Source of the DNA: Zeimonas sp032027205
Lineage (GTDB): Bacteria > Pseudomonadota > Gammaproteobacteria > Burkholderiales > Burkholderiaceae_E
Direction: 5' to 3'
Assembly (NCBI GenBank): GCA_032027205.1
Contig: JAVSMN010000001.1
Location: 2,217,254-2,281,253 of the forward strand
Length of the DNA: 64,000 bases
The notes under the pieces are model-generated. The model had not been told where the DNA came from. It saw only the letters and a program-made list of their open reading frames with translations, and made no database searches. The position numbers and the translations under genes are program-made. The first letter of the stretch is position 1, and every line of letters starts with the position of its first letter. This document shows positions 9,150 to 17,723 of this stretch, in pieces.

Positions 9150-10643
9150 GTGTCGTCGCGTCCGCTCCTGCAGGTCTTCGCCAATCGCCGCATCGCGGCG
9201 ATGTTGCTGCTCGGTTTCGCCAGCGGACTGCCACTCGCGCTGAGCGCCGGAACGCTGCAGGCCTGGCTCACCGTCGAAGGCCTCGACGTGAAGACGATCG
9301 GCTTCTTCGCGCTCGCCGGGCTGCCGTACACCTTCAAGTTCGTCTGGGCGCCATTGGCCGATCGCTTCGAGCCGCCGCTGCTCGGCAGGCGTCGCGGCTG
9401 GCTGTTCGCGACGCAACTCGGCCTTGCCGCGTCGTGCTTCGTGATGGCGACGCTCGATCCGCGCGTGTCGGTCTATGCAGTGGGCGCGTGCGCGGTCGCG
9501 ATCGCATTCCTGTCGGCTTCGCAGGACATCGTTTTCGACGCCTATCGCACCGACCTGCTGCCCGACGAGGAGCGCGGCGCCGGCGCTGCCGTGTCGGTGC
9601 TTGGCTACCGTATCGCGATGCTGGTGTCCGGCGGCCTGGCGATGATCGTTGCCGACCAGTGGCTCGGCTGGCCGGGGATGTTCCGTTCGATGGGCGTGCT
9701 CTTCGCCGTGCTGTGCCTGGTCACTATCTGGGCGCCGAAGGCGCCGAAGGCCGAGGCGATCGCCAGCGACGTGCGTGCCGAGCTGATCGGCTTTCTCGCG
9801 ATGCTCGCGGCGGGCTTCGGCACCTTCTGGCTGCTGCGGCAGTTGCCGTGGCAGTGGATCGGATCGGGGCGCTTCGCATCGCTGGCAGCCGACACCTTCG
9901 TATTGGTGCTCGCCTGCGTCGCCGCGTTGCAGGCGGCGCGCCGCGCGGGCTTTCCGTCGTTCCTCGCGCCGTGGGATGCGTTCTTCCGTCGCGATCGCGC
10001 AGTCGCATTGCTCGCGATGATCGTGCTGTACAAGCTCGGTGACGCCTTCGCCGGAAGCCTGTCGACGACCTTCCTGATTCGCGGCGCCGGCTTCACGCCG
10101 ACCGAGGTCGGCGCCGTCAACAAGGTGCTCGGCCTGGCGGCGACGATCGTGGGCGCGCTCGCCGGTGGCGCGTGGCTGGCCAAACGCCCGCTCTACGCGT
10201 CGTTGATGCTCTTCGGCGTGCTGCAGGCGGTGTCGAACTTCGGCTATTGGCTGCTCGCGATCCTGCCGAAGAGCTACGCACTGATGGCCACCGCCATCGG
10301 CTTCGAAAACCTGTGCGGCGGCATGGGCACGGCGGCGTTCGTTGCGTTCCTGATGGCGCTCACCGACCGGCGCTTCTCGGCTGCGCAGTACGCGCTGCTG
10401 TCGGCGCTCGCCGCGATCGGGCGCGTCTACGTCGGCCCGGTCTCGGGCGTGTACGTAGACGCGTTCGGCTGGCCGGCCTTCTTCGTGTTCTCGGTGGCGG
10501 CGGCGCTTCCGGGGCTCGTGCTGCTGCGCTGGCTGCGCGACGACGTGCGCAGTCTCGATGCCGCGCGCGACGCGTCGCCGGACGCCGGGCTACGCGGGGG
10601 TGAAGCGTCCGGCCGCACGGCTCCCGCGGGCGCGCGTCGCTGA
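9150..10643 (+). CDS. ampG: AmpG-like muropeptide MFS transporter
   Basis: Inner-membrane major facilitator likely importing anhydro-muropeptides for cell-wall recycling. The 497-residue product has about 12-14 hydrophobic segments and AmpG hallmarks: GFASGLPLALSAGTLQAWL near the start, FKFVWAPLADRF, and ASQDIVFDAYRTDLLP. The start is a GTG at 9150; the frame is open upstream through nosR in another reading. TACACT at 9134-9139 could be a -10 that would give a very short leader. The gene meets the VOC gene tail to tail with one base between stops. Confidence 0.85.
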   Translation: MSSRPLLQVFANRRIAAMLLLGFASGLPLALSAGTLQAWLTVEGLDVKTIGFFALAGLPYTFKFVWAPLADRFEPPLLGRRRGWLFATQLGLAASCFVMATLDPRVSVYAVGACAVAIAFLSASQDIVFDAYRTDLLPDEERGAGAAVSVLGYRIAMLVSGGLAMIVADQWLGWPGMFRSMGVLFAVLCLVTIWAPKAPKAEAIASDVRAELIGFLAMLAAGFGTFWLLRQLPWQWIGSGRFASLAADTFVLVLACVAALQAARRAGFPSFLAPWDAFFRRDRAVALLAMIVLYKLGDAFAGSLSTTFLIRGAGFTPTEVGAVNKVLGLAATIVGALAGGAWLAKRPLYASLMLFGVLQAVSNFGYWLLAILPKSYALMATAIGFENLCGGMGTAAFVAFLMALTDRRFSAAQYALLSALAAIGRVYVGPVSGVYVDAFGWPAFFVFSVAAALPGLVLLRWLRDDVRSLDAARDASPDAGLRGGEASGRTAPAGARR

Positions 10644-10644
10644 G

Positions 10645-11025
10645 TCAGTGCAACTCCTGGTGCAGGCACAGGTAGTTGCCCTCGGAGTCGCGGAACCATG
10701 CCGCCTTCTCCGAGCCGAGCACGCAGACGTGCTCGACGGTGCGCAGTTCGGGCAGGTCGTAGTCCTCGAACTCGACGCCCTTCGCCTGTAGTGCGGCGAG
10801 CTCCGCTTCGATGTCAGCGACCTCGAAGCTGATCGCCGTGTGCTCGGCGGGATGCAGGCCGGGGCGCGGCAGCAGCGCCAGCACCGCGTTCGCGCACCGG
10901 TAGCGGAACGCGCCGTCGGGCGCCGCTCCCAGCGGTTCGAGCCCGAGCCTGTCCTCGTAGAAGCGGCGCGCTCGATCGAGATCGGCGACGGGCAGCATCG
11001 TGGTCACGGGAGCCAGGCGCAACAT
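10645..11025 (-). CDS. VOC (glyoxalase/bleomycin-resistance) family protein
   Basis: Small metal-dependent or binding protein of the vicinal oxygen chelate fold; substrate unknown. The 126-residue product starts MLRLAPVTTMLPVADLDRA, the usual opening of a VOC module, followed by RRFYEDRLGLEP, FEVADIEAELAALQAKGV, and C-terminal AAWFRDSEGNYLCLHQ with the conserved D(P/S)xGN segment. An in-frame upstream extension exists, but the start at 11025 has a GGAG six bases ahead and matches family length. Confidence 0.85.
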   Translation of the reverse strand: MLRLAPVTTMLPVADLDRARRFYEDRLGLEPLGAAPDGAFRYRCANAVLALLPRPGLHPAEHTAISFEVADIEAELAALQAKGVEFEDYDLPELRTVEHVCVLGSEKAAWFRDSEGNYLCLHQELH

Positions 11026-11253
11026 CGCAGTCTCCGTGGGGGAGGTGTTTCCGATTATTCGCCGATCGCCGGGCGCGCGGAAGGGCCGGCGCGAAAGAGG
11101 CGGAACGCTTATCCCTCTCGACGCATCGATTACGTTCGTGGCGCCTTCGAACGGGCGTAAAAGACGGCTTCGCGGTATCGGTGGGTCTGGGCGGCGTCCC
11201 GGCTCGAGCGGAGCTCCCATTCCCGAGGTGCAACTCGAGCACGGGAGGCAGTC

Positions 11254-12369
11254 ATGTCCGGCAACAAGCAGATCACGGATCGTTCGCGTCGTTCGTTCGT
11301 TGCCGCTTCTGCGGCGGGGGGCGCGGTGGCCGTCGCCGCTCCCTTCGTTGCGAACGCACAGGCGGCGAAGACCGTCACCTGGAAGGTGCAGACGTCATGG
11401 CCCGCCGGCGTGGGGCTCGAGACCTTCCGCAAGTGGTGCTCGTCGATCAAGGAGAAGACCGGCGGCGAGCTCGAGTTCAAGGGCTTCGCGGCGAAGGAGG
11501 TCGTCGGCGACTTCGAGTTGCTCGACGGCGTGAAGAACGGCGTGCTCGAAGCGATGAACTCGTTTCCGGTCTACTGGGTCGGCAAGATCCCCGCCACCGC
11601 GTTCCTCAGTTCGTATCTGATGGGGCTGCGCTATCCGCACGAATGGGACGTCTTCTTCTACAGCCGCGACGGGCTGAAGATGGCGCGCGAGGTGTACGCG
11701 AAGCAGGGCCTGTATTTCGTCAACCGGATCCACCACGGGCCGAACATCATCCACTCGAAGAAGCCGATCCGCTCGATCGAAGACTTCAAGGGCCTGAAGC
11801 TGCGGGTGCCGGGCGGGATGATCGCCGAGGGTTTCGCCGCGGCCGGCGCGCGCACGACGCTGCTGCCCGGCGGCGAGGTGTTCTCCGCGCTCGAGAAGGG
11901 GACGATCGATGCGGCCGACTACACCGGCCCGGCGGTGAACTGGGATCTCGGCTTCCAGCAGGTGACGAAATTCATCTCGATGGGGCCGGTCGGCCTCGAG
12001 TCGATCTACCAGCCGGTCGACCTGATGGACTTCGTCGTCGGCATGAATCACTGGAACGCGCTGTCGACGAAGATGAAGCAGTTCGTCGAGATGGAGATCC
12101 AGGTCTATTCGAACGAGCACCACGCGGCGATCCAGAAAGCCGACATGGAGGCCTGGCCGAAGTTCCTGAAGGCGGGCACCGAGGTGAACCGGCTTCGTCC
12201 CGAGGACCTCGACCAGTTCCAGCGCATCGCGGTGCCGATCTGGTTCAAGTGGGCGAACAAGGACAAGGACGCCGCGCGCGTGTTCAAGACGCAGCTCGAG
12301 ATCATGGAGTCTCCGAGCTTCGGCTACGTCACGCCCGACATGTACAAGGGGCAGCACCTGGAAGCTTGA
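11254..12369 (+). CDS. TRAP transporter substrate-binding protein (DctP family)
   Basis: Periplasmic solute receptor of a tripartite (TRAP) transporter. The 371-residue protein carries a Tat-like signal (DRSRRSFVAAS then a hydrophobic run ending VANAQA). The mature part has DctP features such as VPGGMIAEGFAAAGA, LLPGGEVFSALEKGTIDAADYTGP and WNALSTKMKQFVE. GGGAGG lies upstream of the ATG. It belongs to the group often paired with mannitol- or lactate-type TRAP permeases; the ligand cannot be read from sequence. The permease genes follow at once. Confidence 0.92.
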   Translation: MSGNKQITDRSRRSFVAASAAGGAVAVAAPFVANAQAAKTVTWKVQTSWPAGVGLETFRKWCSSIKEKTGGELEFKGFAAKEVVGDFELLDGVKNGVLEAMNSFPVYWVGKIPATAFLSSYLMGLRYPHEWDVFFYSRDGLKMAREVYAKQGLYFVNRIHHGPNIIHSKKPIRSIEDFKGLKLRVPGGMIAEGFAAAGARTTLLPGGEVFSALEKGTIDAADYTGPAVNWDLGFQQVTKFISMGPVGLESIYQPVDLMDFVVGMNHWNALSTKMKQFVEMEIQVYSNEHHAAIQKADMEAWPKFLKAGTEVNRLRPEDLDQFQRIAVPIWFKWANKDKDAARVFKTQLEIMESPSFGYVTPDMYKGQHLEA

Positions 12370-12381
12370 CGCGCGCCCGCG

Positions 12382-13539
12382 ATGCCCGCGCTCGGCTTCA
12401 TTCTTCCGCATTGGCTGTACTGGTCCGGCCTGGTGCTCTTTCCGCTGGCGGCGATGTGGCTCGTTCGCCGCCAGCGGCGCGACCCCCCCCGCGCGCGGCC
12501 GTACCTGTTCCTCGCGTACCTGTTCTGGGCGAGCGCCGGCTTCATCGGGATGCACCGCTTCTACCTGAAGAACCTGTGGGGGTTGGTGTTCATCCCGGTG
12601 TTCCTCGTGATCCTGTATGGCAACAGCCACATCCGCGACGAGCGCGAGAACGTCTCGCGCACGCGCGCGCAGGTCGAGCAGGCCGAGCCGGCGCTGCAGC
12701 GGCTGCAGAAGCGCATGGACGAGGACGGCGCCAGCGTGTCGCCCGACGACCTCCAGCGCGCTCGCGACGAAGCGCGGCAGGCGCGCGCTCAGGCGGACGT
12801 CGCGGAAGGCGCACTGTCCTGGTGGCGCGCGGCGACCAGCGGCGCGGCGGGGGCCCTCGCCGTGATGCTGCTCGTCGATGCCGCACTGCTGCCCGCGCTC
12901 GTGCGGCGACGCCGCGCGACCGAGTCGACGCAGGTTGCCGCCCCCCGGGAGCCACCGCCGATTCCTGCGGCGCCGGTTCCAGGCGCCGGAACCGGCGAGG
13001 ATCCCACGCTCGGCATGCACGTGCGCTACACCGGGTGGATCGACACGATGAACCGGCTGGTCGGCGAGTACGTGTCGTACTGGGGAGTGATTGCCGTCTT
13101 CGTCTACTACTACGAGGTCGTTGCGCGCTACGTCTTCAACTCCCCCACCAACTGGGTGCACGAGAGCATGTTCCTGATGTTCGGCATGCAGTACATGCTG
13201 TCGGGCGCCTACGGCTATCGCGACGACTCGCACGTGCGCGTGGACATCTTCTACGCGCGGCTCTCGCCGCGGGGCCGCGCGGCCTGCGACGTCTTCACGT
13301 CGATCTTCTTCTTCGTCTTCACGATCACGATGCTCGTCACCGGCTGGCGCTTCGCAATGGACTCGATCGGCTTCGACGAGCACTCGTTCACCGAATGGGG
13401 CGTGCAGTACTGGCCGGTGAAGCTGATGATTCCGATCGGCGCGGCGCTGATCATCCTGCAGGGCATTGCGCGGCTGGCGAAGGACGTCGCGCTGCTCGTG
13501 AGCGAGCCGGCGCCGCTGCAGCGCCCACGCGGAGCCTGA
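12382..13539 (+). CDS. TRAP small permease (DctQ) fused to N-terminal TM2 domain and coiled coil
   Basis: Membrane subunit of the TRAP transporter. Residues about 10-82 look like a TM2 domain: two hydrophobic segments with GMHRFYLKNLWG between them. Residues about 83-145 are charged and heptad-like, probably a coiled coil, followed by another hydrophobic segment (about 152-174) and a Pro-rich linker. Residues about 217-370 are a standard DctQ four-helix module (WIDTMNRLVGEYVSYWGVI, DDSHVRVDIFY). A plain DctQ is about 160-200 residues, so the first half is an added module. A C8 tract at 12483-12490 falls in the TM2 part. Confidence 0.88.
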   Translation: MPALGFILPHWLYWSGLVLFPLAAMWLVRRQRRDPPRARPYLFLAYLFWASAGFIGMHRFYLKNLWGLVFIPVFLVILYGNSHIRDERENVSRTRAQVEQAEPALQRLQKRMDEDGASVSPDDLQRARDEARQARAQADVAEGALSWWRAATSGAAGALAVMLLVDAALLPALVRRRRATESTQVAAPREPPPIPAAPVPGAGTGEDPTLGMHVRYTGWIDTMNRLVGEYVSYWGVIAVFVYYYEVVARYVFNSPTNWVHESMFLMFGMQYMLSGAYGYRDDSHVRVDIFYARLSPRGRAACDVFTSIFFFVFTITMLVTGWRFAMDSIGFDEHSFTEWGVQYWPVKLMIPIGAALIILQGIARLAKDVALLVSEPAPLQRPRGA

Positions 13540-13542
13540 CGC

Positions 13543-14916
13543 ATGGGTCTCGAGCTGAGCATCGAGTGGCTCAGCCTGCTGCTGTTCGGCTCGCTCGGCA
13601 CCCTGCTGCTGCTCGGGCTGCCGATGGCCTTCTGCACCGGCAGCCTCGCGGTGATCTTCCTCTACGTCTTCGGTACGCCGGCGATCCTGAACATGGTGCC
13701 GTCGCGCGTGTTCCCGTTCATGACCGACTATCAGCTCTCGGCGGTGCCGCTGTTCATCTTCATGGCGGCGATGCTCGAGAAGGCCGGCATCATCGAGGAC
13801 CTGTTCGAGGTGGTCTACAAGTGGCTGGGTGGGCTCAAGGGCGGGCTCGCGTCGGCCACCGTCGTCTCGTGCACCGCGCTCGCCGCGATGGTCGGCGTGG
13901 TCGGGGCCACCGAGATCACGATGGGGATGATCGCCCTGCCGGCGATGCTGCGGAAGAAGTACGAGCCGAAGCTCGCGTGCGGTTCGCTGCTCGCCGGCGG
14001 CACACTGGGCATTCTCATCCCGCCGTCGGTGATGGCGATCGTCTATGCGGTCGTTGCGCAGCAGTCGCTCGGCGAGTTGCTTGCAGGCTCGGTGTTCCCG
14101 GGTTTCCTGCTGTCGGGGCTGTACGTCGGCTACATCACGCTGCGCTGCTACCTGAACCCCGAACTGGGGCCGGCGCTGCCGCCCGAGGAGCGCGTGAGCT
14201 TCGCCGAGAAGCTGCGGCTGCTGCGCGGAACCATCACGCCGCTGCTGCTCATCGTGCTGGTGCTCGGCGTCATCTTCTTCGGCATCGCCACGCCGGTGGA
14301 GGCGGCGGGCATCGGCACCTTCGGCGCGCTGGCGGTCAGCGCGATCCATCGGCGCCTCGACTGGATCGCGATTCAGGAGGCGTCGATCGCGACGCTGAAG
14401 GCCACCGCGATGGTGATGTGGATCTTCTTCGGCGCGACGATGTTCGTCGGCTTCTTCATCGTCAAGGGCGGCCAGACCTTCGTCGCAAACTCGATCCTCG
14501 GCACCGGTCTGCCGCCCTACGGGATCCTCGCGCTGATGATGGGGATCCTGATCGTGCTGGGCATGTTCCTCGACTGGGTCGGCATCCTGCTGCTGACGGT
14601 GCCAATCTTCCTGCCGATCATGACGAGCCTCGCCTTCGACGGTCTCTTCGGACTGCCGGGCGTGAACTCGGACGACGTCGGCCTGTGGTACGGCGTGATC
14701 TTCATGGTGAACATGCAGATGGCCTTCCTCAGTCCGCCGTTCGGCTACTCGCTGTTCTACCTGAAGAGCGTCACGCCGCCGCAGATCTCGATGGCGATGA
14801 TCTTTCGCGCCGCGGTGCCGTTCCTGCTGCTGCAGGCGCTGGGGCTCACGCTTTGCATCGTCTTCCCGCAGATCGTGTTGTGGCTGCCGCGTCAGCTGTA
14901 CGCGGGCGCCGGCTGA
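13543..14916 (+). CDS. TRAP large permease (DctM family)
   Basis: Twelve-helix inner-membrane permease that moves solute with sodium, working with the preceding DctP and DctQ products. The 457-residue protein shows LPMAFCTGSLAV, VPLFIFMAAMLEKAGI, GGTLGILIPPSVMAIVYAVVAQQSLGEL and LSPPFGYSLFYLK, all diagnostic for DctM. It starts three bases after the DctQ gene, so the three genes form one operon. Confidence 0.94.
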   Translation: MGLELSIEWLSLLLFGSLGTLLLLGLPMAFCTGSLAVIFLYVFGTPAILNMVPSRVFPFMTDYQLSAVPLFIFMAAMLEKAGIIEDLFEVVYKWLGGLKGGLASATVVSCTALAAMVGVVGATEITMGMIALPAMLRKKYEPKLACGSLLAGGTLGILIPPSVMAIVYAVVAQQSLGELLAGSVFPGFLLSGLYVGYITLRCYLNPELGPALPPEERVSFAEKLRLLRGTITPLLLIVLVLGVIFFGIATPVEAAGIGTFGALAVSAIHRRLDWIAIQEASIATLKATAMVMWIFFGATMFVGFFIVKGGQTFVANSILGTGLPPYGILALMMGILIVLGMFLDWVGILLLTVPIFLPIMTSLAFDGLFGLPGVNSDDVGLWYGVIFMVNMQMAFLSPPFGYSLFYLKSVTPPQISMAMIFRAAVPFLLLQALGLTLCIVFPQIVLWLPRQLYAGAG

Positions 14917-15029
14917 GGATTCGCGCGGGGGGCGGCCTCCTTTTCGGTCCACGACGACCGACTTCGCTCAAGGACGACGATGCTGGCGCGGTGCACAATT
15001 CCGAGTTGATCCAACCCGGGAATCCAGCC

Positions 15030-16232
15030 GTGAACGAAGTATTCCTCTGCGACGCAGTGCGCACGCCGATCGGACGCTACGCAGGCGCGCTCTCGACGGT
15101 CCGTACCGATGACCTCGCGGCCGTGCCGCTGAAGGCGCTGCTCGCGCGCAACCCCGATCTCGATCCGTCGGCCGTCGAAGAGGTGATCTTCGGCTGCGCG
15201 AACCAGGCTGGCGAAGACAACCGCAACGTCGCGCGCATGGCGCTGCTGCTCGCCGGACTGCCGGCCGAGGTGCCCGGCGCGACGGTCAACCGCTTGTGCG
15301 GTTCGGGCATGGACGCGTTCGGCACGATCGCGCGCGCGATCCGCTGCGGCGAGATCGAACTGGGCATCGCCGGCGGCGTGGAGAGCATGTCGCGCGCGCC
15401 GTTCGTGATGCCGAAAGCGTCGAGCGCCTTTGCGCGCGACAACGCGATCTACGACACGACGATCGGCTGGCGCTTCGTCAACCCCGAGATGAAGCGGCAG
15501 TACGGCGTCGACTCGATGCCCGAGACGGCCGAGAACGTCGCCGTCGAGCACCGCATTTCGCGCGAGGACCAGGACGCGATGGCGCTACGCAGCCAGCAGC
15601 GGGCGGCGGCGGCGCAGCGCAGCGGCTACTACGCCGAGGAGATCGTGCCGGTGACGATCCCGCAGAGAAAGGGAGATCCGCTCGTCGTCGATCGCGACGA
15701 GCATCCGCGCGAGACCACGCTCGACGCGCTGGCGAAGCTCAAGCCGATCGTGAGAGCCGACGGCACGATCACCGCGGGCAACGCCTCGGGCGTGAACGAC
15801 GGCGCGGCGGCGCTGATCCTGGCCACCGAGGCCGCAGCGCGCCGCTACGGACTGACCCCGCGCGCGCGCTTCGTCGGCATGGCAACCGCAGGCGTCGCGC
15901 CGCGCGTAATGGGCATCGGACCGGCGCCGGCCGTGCGCAAGCTGCTCGCGCACACCGGGCACGCGATCGGCGACGTCGACGTCATCGAACTGAACGAGGC
16001 TTTCGCCGCGCAGGGCCTGGCCGTGCTACGAGCGCTCGGCGTGGCGGACGACGCCGAGTTCGTGAACCCGAACGGCGGCGCCATCGCGCTCGGTCATCCG
16101 CTGGGCATGTCGGGCGCGCGCATCGTGCTCACCGCCGCTCACGAGTTGCAGCGTCGCGGCGCGCGGCGCGCGGTGGCCACCATGTGCATCGGCGTCGGAC
16201 AGGGCATCGCGACGATGATCGAGCGCGTCTGA
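15030..16232 (+). CDS. pcaF: 3-oxoadipyl-CoA thiolase-like acetyl-CoA acyltransferase
   Basis: Thiolase that would cleave 3-oxoadipyl-CoA to succinyl-CoA and acetyl-CoA at the end of the beta-ketoadipate or phenylacetate route. The 400-residue product starts VNEVFLCDAVRTPIGRYAG, as PcaF proteins do. It has the nucleophilic cysteine in RLCGSGMDA (about residue 90), GHPLGMSGAR with the catalytic histidine, and CIGVGQG with the second cysteine. The start is a GTG at 15030; no ATG gives this N-terminus. No other pca genes are adjacent, so the exact substrate is inferred; it could be a general acetyl-CoA acetyltransferase. Confidence 0.85.
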   Translation: MNEVFLCDAVRTPIGRYAGALSTVRTDDLAAVPLKALLARNPDLDPSAVEEVIFGCANQAGEDNRNVARMALLLAGLPAEVPGATVNRLCGSGMDAFGTIARAIRCGEIELGIAGGVESMSRAPFVMPKASSAFARDNAIYDTTIGWRFVNPEMKRQYGVDSMPETAENVAVEHRISREDQDAMALRSQQRAAAAQRSGYYAEEIVPVTIPQRKGDPLVVDRDEHPRETTLDALAKLKPIVRADGTITAGNASGVNDGAAALILATEAAARRYGLTPRARFVGMATAGVAPRVMGIGPAPAVRKLLAHTGHAIGDVDVIELNEAFAAQGLAVLRALGVADDAEFVNPNGGAIALGHPLGMSGARIVLTAAHELQRRGARRAVATMCIGVGQGIATMIERV

Positions 16233-16374
16233 GTGCGTCGATAACGCCGGACAGCAACGGTCGAAGCTTCCCTACATACGCGCCGGCGGCGGTTTCGTAG
16301 AGTGCCGAGGCGGGCGCGGGACGCTTCGGAGCCCGGGATTCACTTCCACGGCCCGGCGTCGACGCAGCCCGCTC

Positions 16375-16402
16375 CTTGAAATCGGTAGCTCCGCCCGGAT
16401 CT
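16375..16402 (+). promoter_or_regulatory. Possible sigma-32 heat-shock promoter for hsp20
   Basis: CTTGAAA at 16375-16381 is followed after 12 bases by CCCGGATCT at 16394-16402, close to the heat-shock consensus CTTGAAA-N(11-16)-CCCCATnT with one extra base in the -10. It ends 55 bases before the Hsp20 ATG. Placement fits regulation of a small heat-shock gene; the match is imperfect. Confidence 0.4.
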
Positions 16403-16457
16403 GATGATCCGTGCGCCGGACCGATCCGGCGAAGCCCCACAAGACAGGAGCGATGCG

Positions 16458-16889
16458 ATGACCCGACTTTCCGTGTACGACCCGTTTGCCGAAGTGTTCC
16501 CCGAGTTGTTCCGCGGCTTCATGCAGCCCGCCACGCGCGGTGCGGCGGGAGAGGCCGGTGGCGCCCTCGAGATCCGTCTCGACGTGAAGGAGGCCGACGG
16601 CGCCTACAAGGTGCAGGCCGAGATGCCCGGCGTGAAGAAGGACGACATCCACGTGCAGATCGACGGCAACCGCGTGTCGATCACCGCCGAGGTCAAACGC
16701 GAGTCCGAGCAGAAGGAAGGCGAGCGCGTGCTGCGCAGCGAGCGGTATTACGGCTCGGTCGGCCGCACCTTCCAACTGGCCTCCGAAATCGACGAGGCCG
16801 CGGCCAACGCCAAGTTCGAGGACGGCGTTCTGACCTTGACGCTGCCCAAGAAGCAAGCGCCCGCTTCCAAGCGGCTGCAGATCAGCTGA
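16458..16889 (+). CDS. Hsp20/alpha-crystallin small heat-shock protein
   Basis: ATP-independent holdase chaperone of the cytoplasm. The 143-residue product has the alpha-crystallin domain from about residue 40: IRLDVKEADGAYKVQAEMPGV, DIHVQIDGNRVSITAE, and the closing ANAKFEDGVLTLTLPKK. I chose the ATG at 16458 because ACAGGAG precedes it and MTRLSVYDPFAEVFPELF is a typical Hsp20 start; an in-frame ATG at 16404 is less likely. Its end overlaps the tail of the metal chaperone gene on the other strand by eight bases. Confidence 0.93.
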   Translation: MTRLSVYDPFAEVFPELFRGFMQPATRGAAGEAGGALEIRLDVKEADGAYKVQAEMPGVKKDDIHVQIDGNRVSITAEVKRESEQKEGERVLRSERYYGSVGRTFQLASEIDEAAANAKFEDGVLTLTLPKKQAPASKRLQIS

Positions 16890-17082
16890 GCGTCTTCGCT
16901 TCGTAACCGGCTTCGGCGATCGCGCGTTCGATCGCCGGGGCCGGCATCGTCGAGTCGACCTGCACCTTTCCGGCGGCAAGGTCGATCTCGACTTTCGCCT
17001 GGGCGTCGACTTCGTGCACGGCCTGGGTCACGGCCTTGACGCAATGGCCGCAGGTCATTCCCTTTACGTCGAAAGTGGTCAT
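16882..17082 (-). CDS. Heavy-metal-associated (HMA) domain protein, CopZ-like
   Basis: Small cytoplasmic metal chaperone, probably for Cu(I). The 66-residue protein has the full HMA fold with the metal motif GMTCGHC at about residues 8-14 and the usual ending AIAEAGYEAKTL. The ATG complementary to 17080-17082 gives MTTFDVKGMTCGHC; an in-frame upstream extension does not fit the family. It overlaps the hsp20 tail by eight bases. Its presence beside nos, pcuC and nnrS genes fits a copper-handling neighbourhood, but it may equally serve general copper efflux. Confidence 0.88.
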   Translation of the reverse strand: MTTFDVKGMTCGHCVKAVTQAVHEVDAQAKVEIDLAAGKVQVDSTMPAPAIERAIAEAGYEAKTLS

Positions 17083-17256
17083 CTGGAGTCCCGGTTTCCT
17101 TCGGCGAATCGGTGGCGACAATCGGGATTTCCCGGACGGGTCGACCGGGAACGCGGCCTGCTCGGCCAATCCTTAAGCCAGCCCTAAGGTGCCGCAAGCA
17201 CGATTTCCCCTGACCCAAGTCCATCCGCCCAGGGAACCGATCGAAGGGAGTTTCAA

Positions 17257-17691
17257 GTGGAAGCGTTGCCTGTACGATTTACGATCGAACTACCGGTCGA
17301 GCGCGCCTCGGCGCTGCTGCGCCGCGTGCTCGAGCGTGAAGGATTCATTGTCGCCGGCGAAGTGCAACCGGAAGGTGACGATCCGGAAGGTCGACCCGGT
17401 TCGCTCGCACTGTACGCCTATCATGGGCCGACCATGCAGGCCGCGTCGCGCGCCGACCGCCGCGTCGGGCTGTATATGCTGTGCGCGGTGACGATCCGCC
17501 CGGCCGGCCAAGGGTCGAGCGAGATCCAGGGCGTGTCGCCGAGCCAGTTGGCCGGCGTCTGGGGCGGGCGTCGCCTCGAGCAGCATGCGGTGGCTCAGCG
17601 CCAGCATTTCGAGCGCGCGCTCAGCCGTCTCGAGTTCGACTACGCGCCGGCCGAAGCGGGCGGCGCGCAACTGCGTCGTCGCGCCGCCTGA
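17257..17691 (+). CDS. Conserved protein, DUF302-like
   Basis: Function unknown. The 144-residue product begins with a GTG preceded by GAAGGGAG. Its first half (FTIELPVERASALLRRVLEREGF then VAGEVQPEG) resembles the DUF302 beta-alpha pattern, but the later residues are not clearly of that family. No signal peptide or membrane segment is seen. It converges with nnrS, leaving only 32 bases between stops. Confidence 0.6.
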   Translation: MEALPVRFTIELPVERASALLRRVLEREGFIVAGEVQPEGDDPEGRPGSLALYAYHGPTMQAASRADRRVGLYMLCAVTIRPAGQGSSEIQGVSPSQLAGVWGGRRLEQHAVAQRQHFERALSRLEFDYAPAEAGGAQLRRRAA

Positions 17692-17714
17692 GGGCGCGAA
17701 CCGGCCTACTCAGG
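17687..17714. terminator. Candidate bidirectional hairpin between the DUF302-like gene and nnrS
   Basis: CCTGAG at 17687-17692 pairs with CTCAGG at 17709-17714, and an inner GGC/GCC can extend the stem. It overlaps the stop of the DUF302-like gene and lies 10 bases from the nnrS stop. There is no T-run, so termination is only suggested by position. Confidence 0.3.
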
Positions 17715-17723
17715 GCCCTCTCT

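Noticed and set aside
11395..14952. Minus-strand open frame of 1185 codons under the TRAP operon
   Set aside because: Composition is Arg/His/Glu/Gln-rich and repetitive, typical of the antisense of GC-rich genes; the three plus-strand genes are unambiguous TRAP components.
15004..15017. TTGAT followed by CCAA as a possible FNR/DNR box before pcaF
   Set aside because: The second half-site ATCAA is missing at the required spacing, so it does not form the palindrome.
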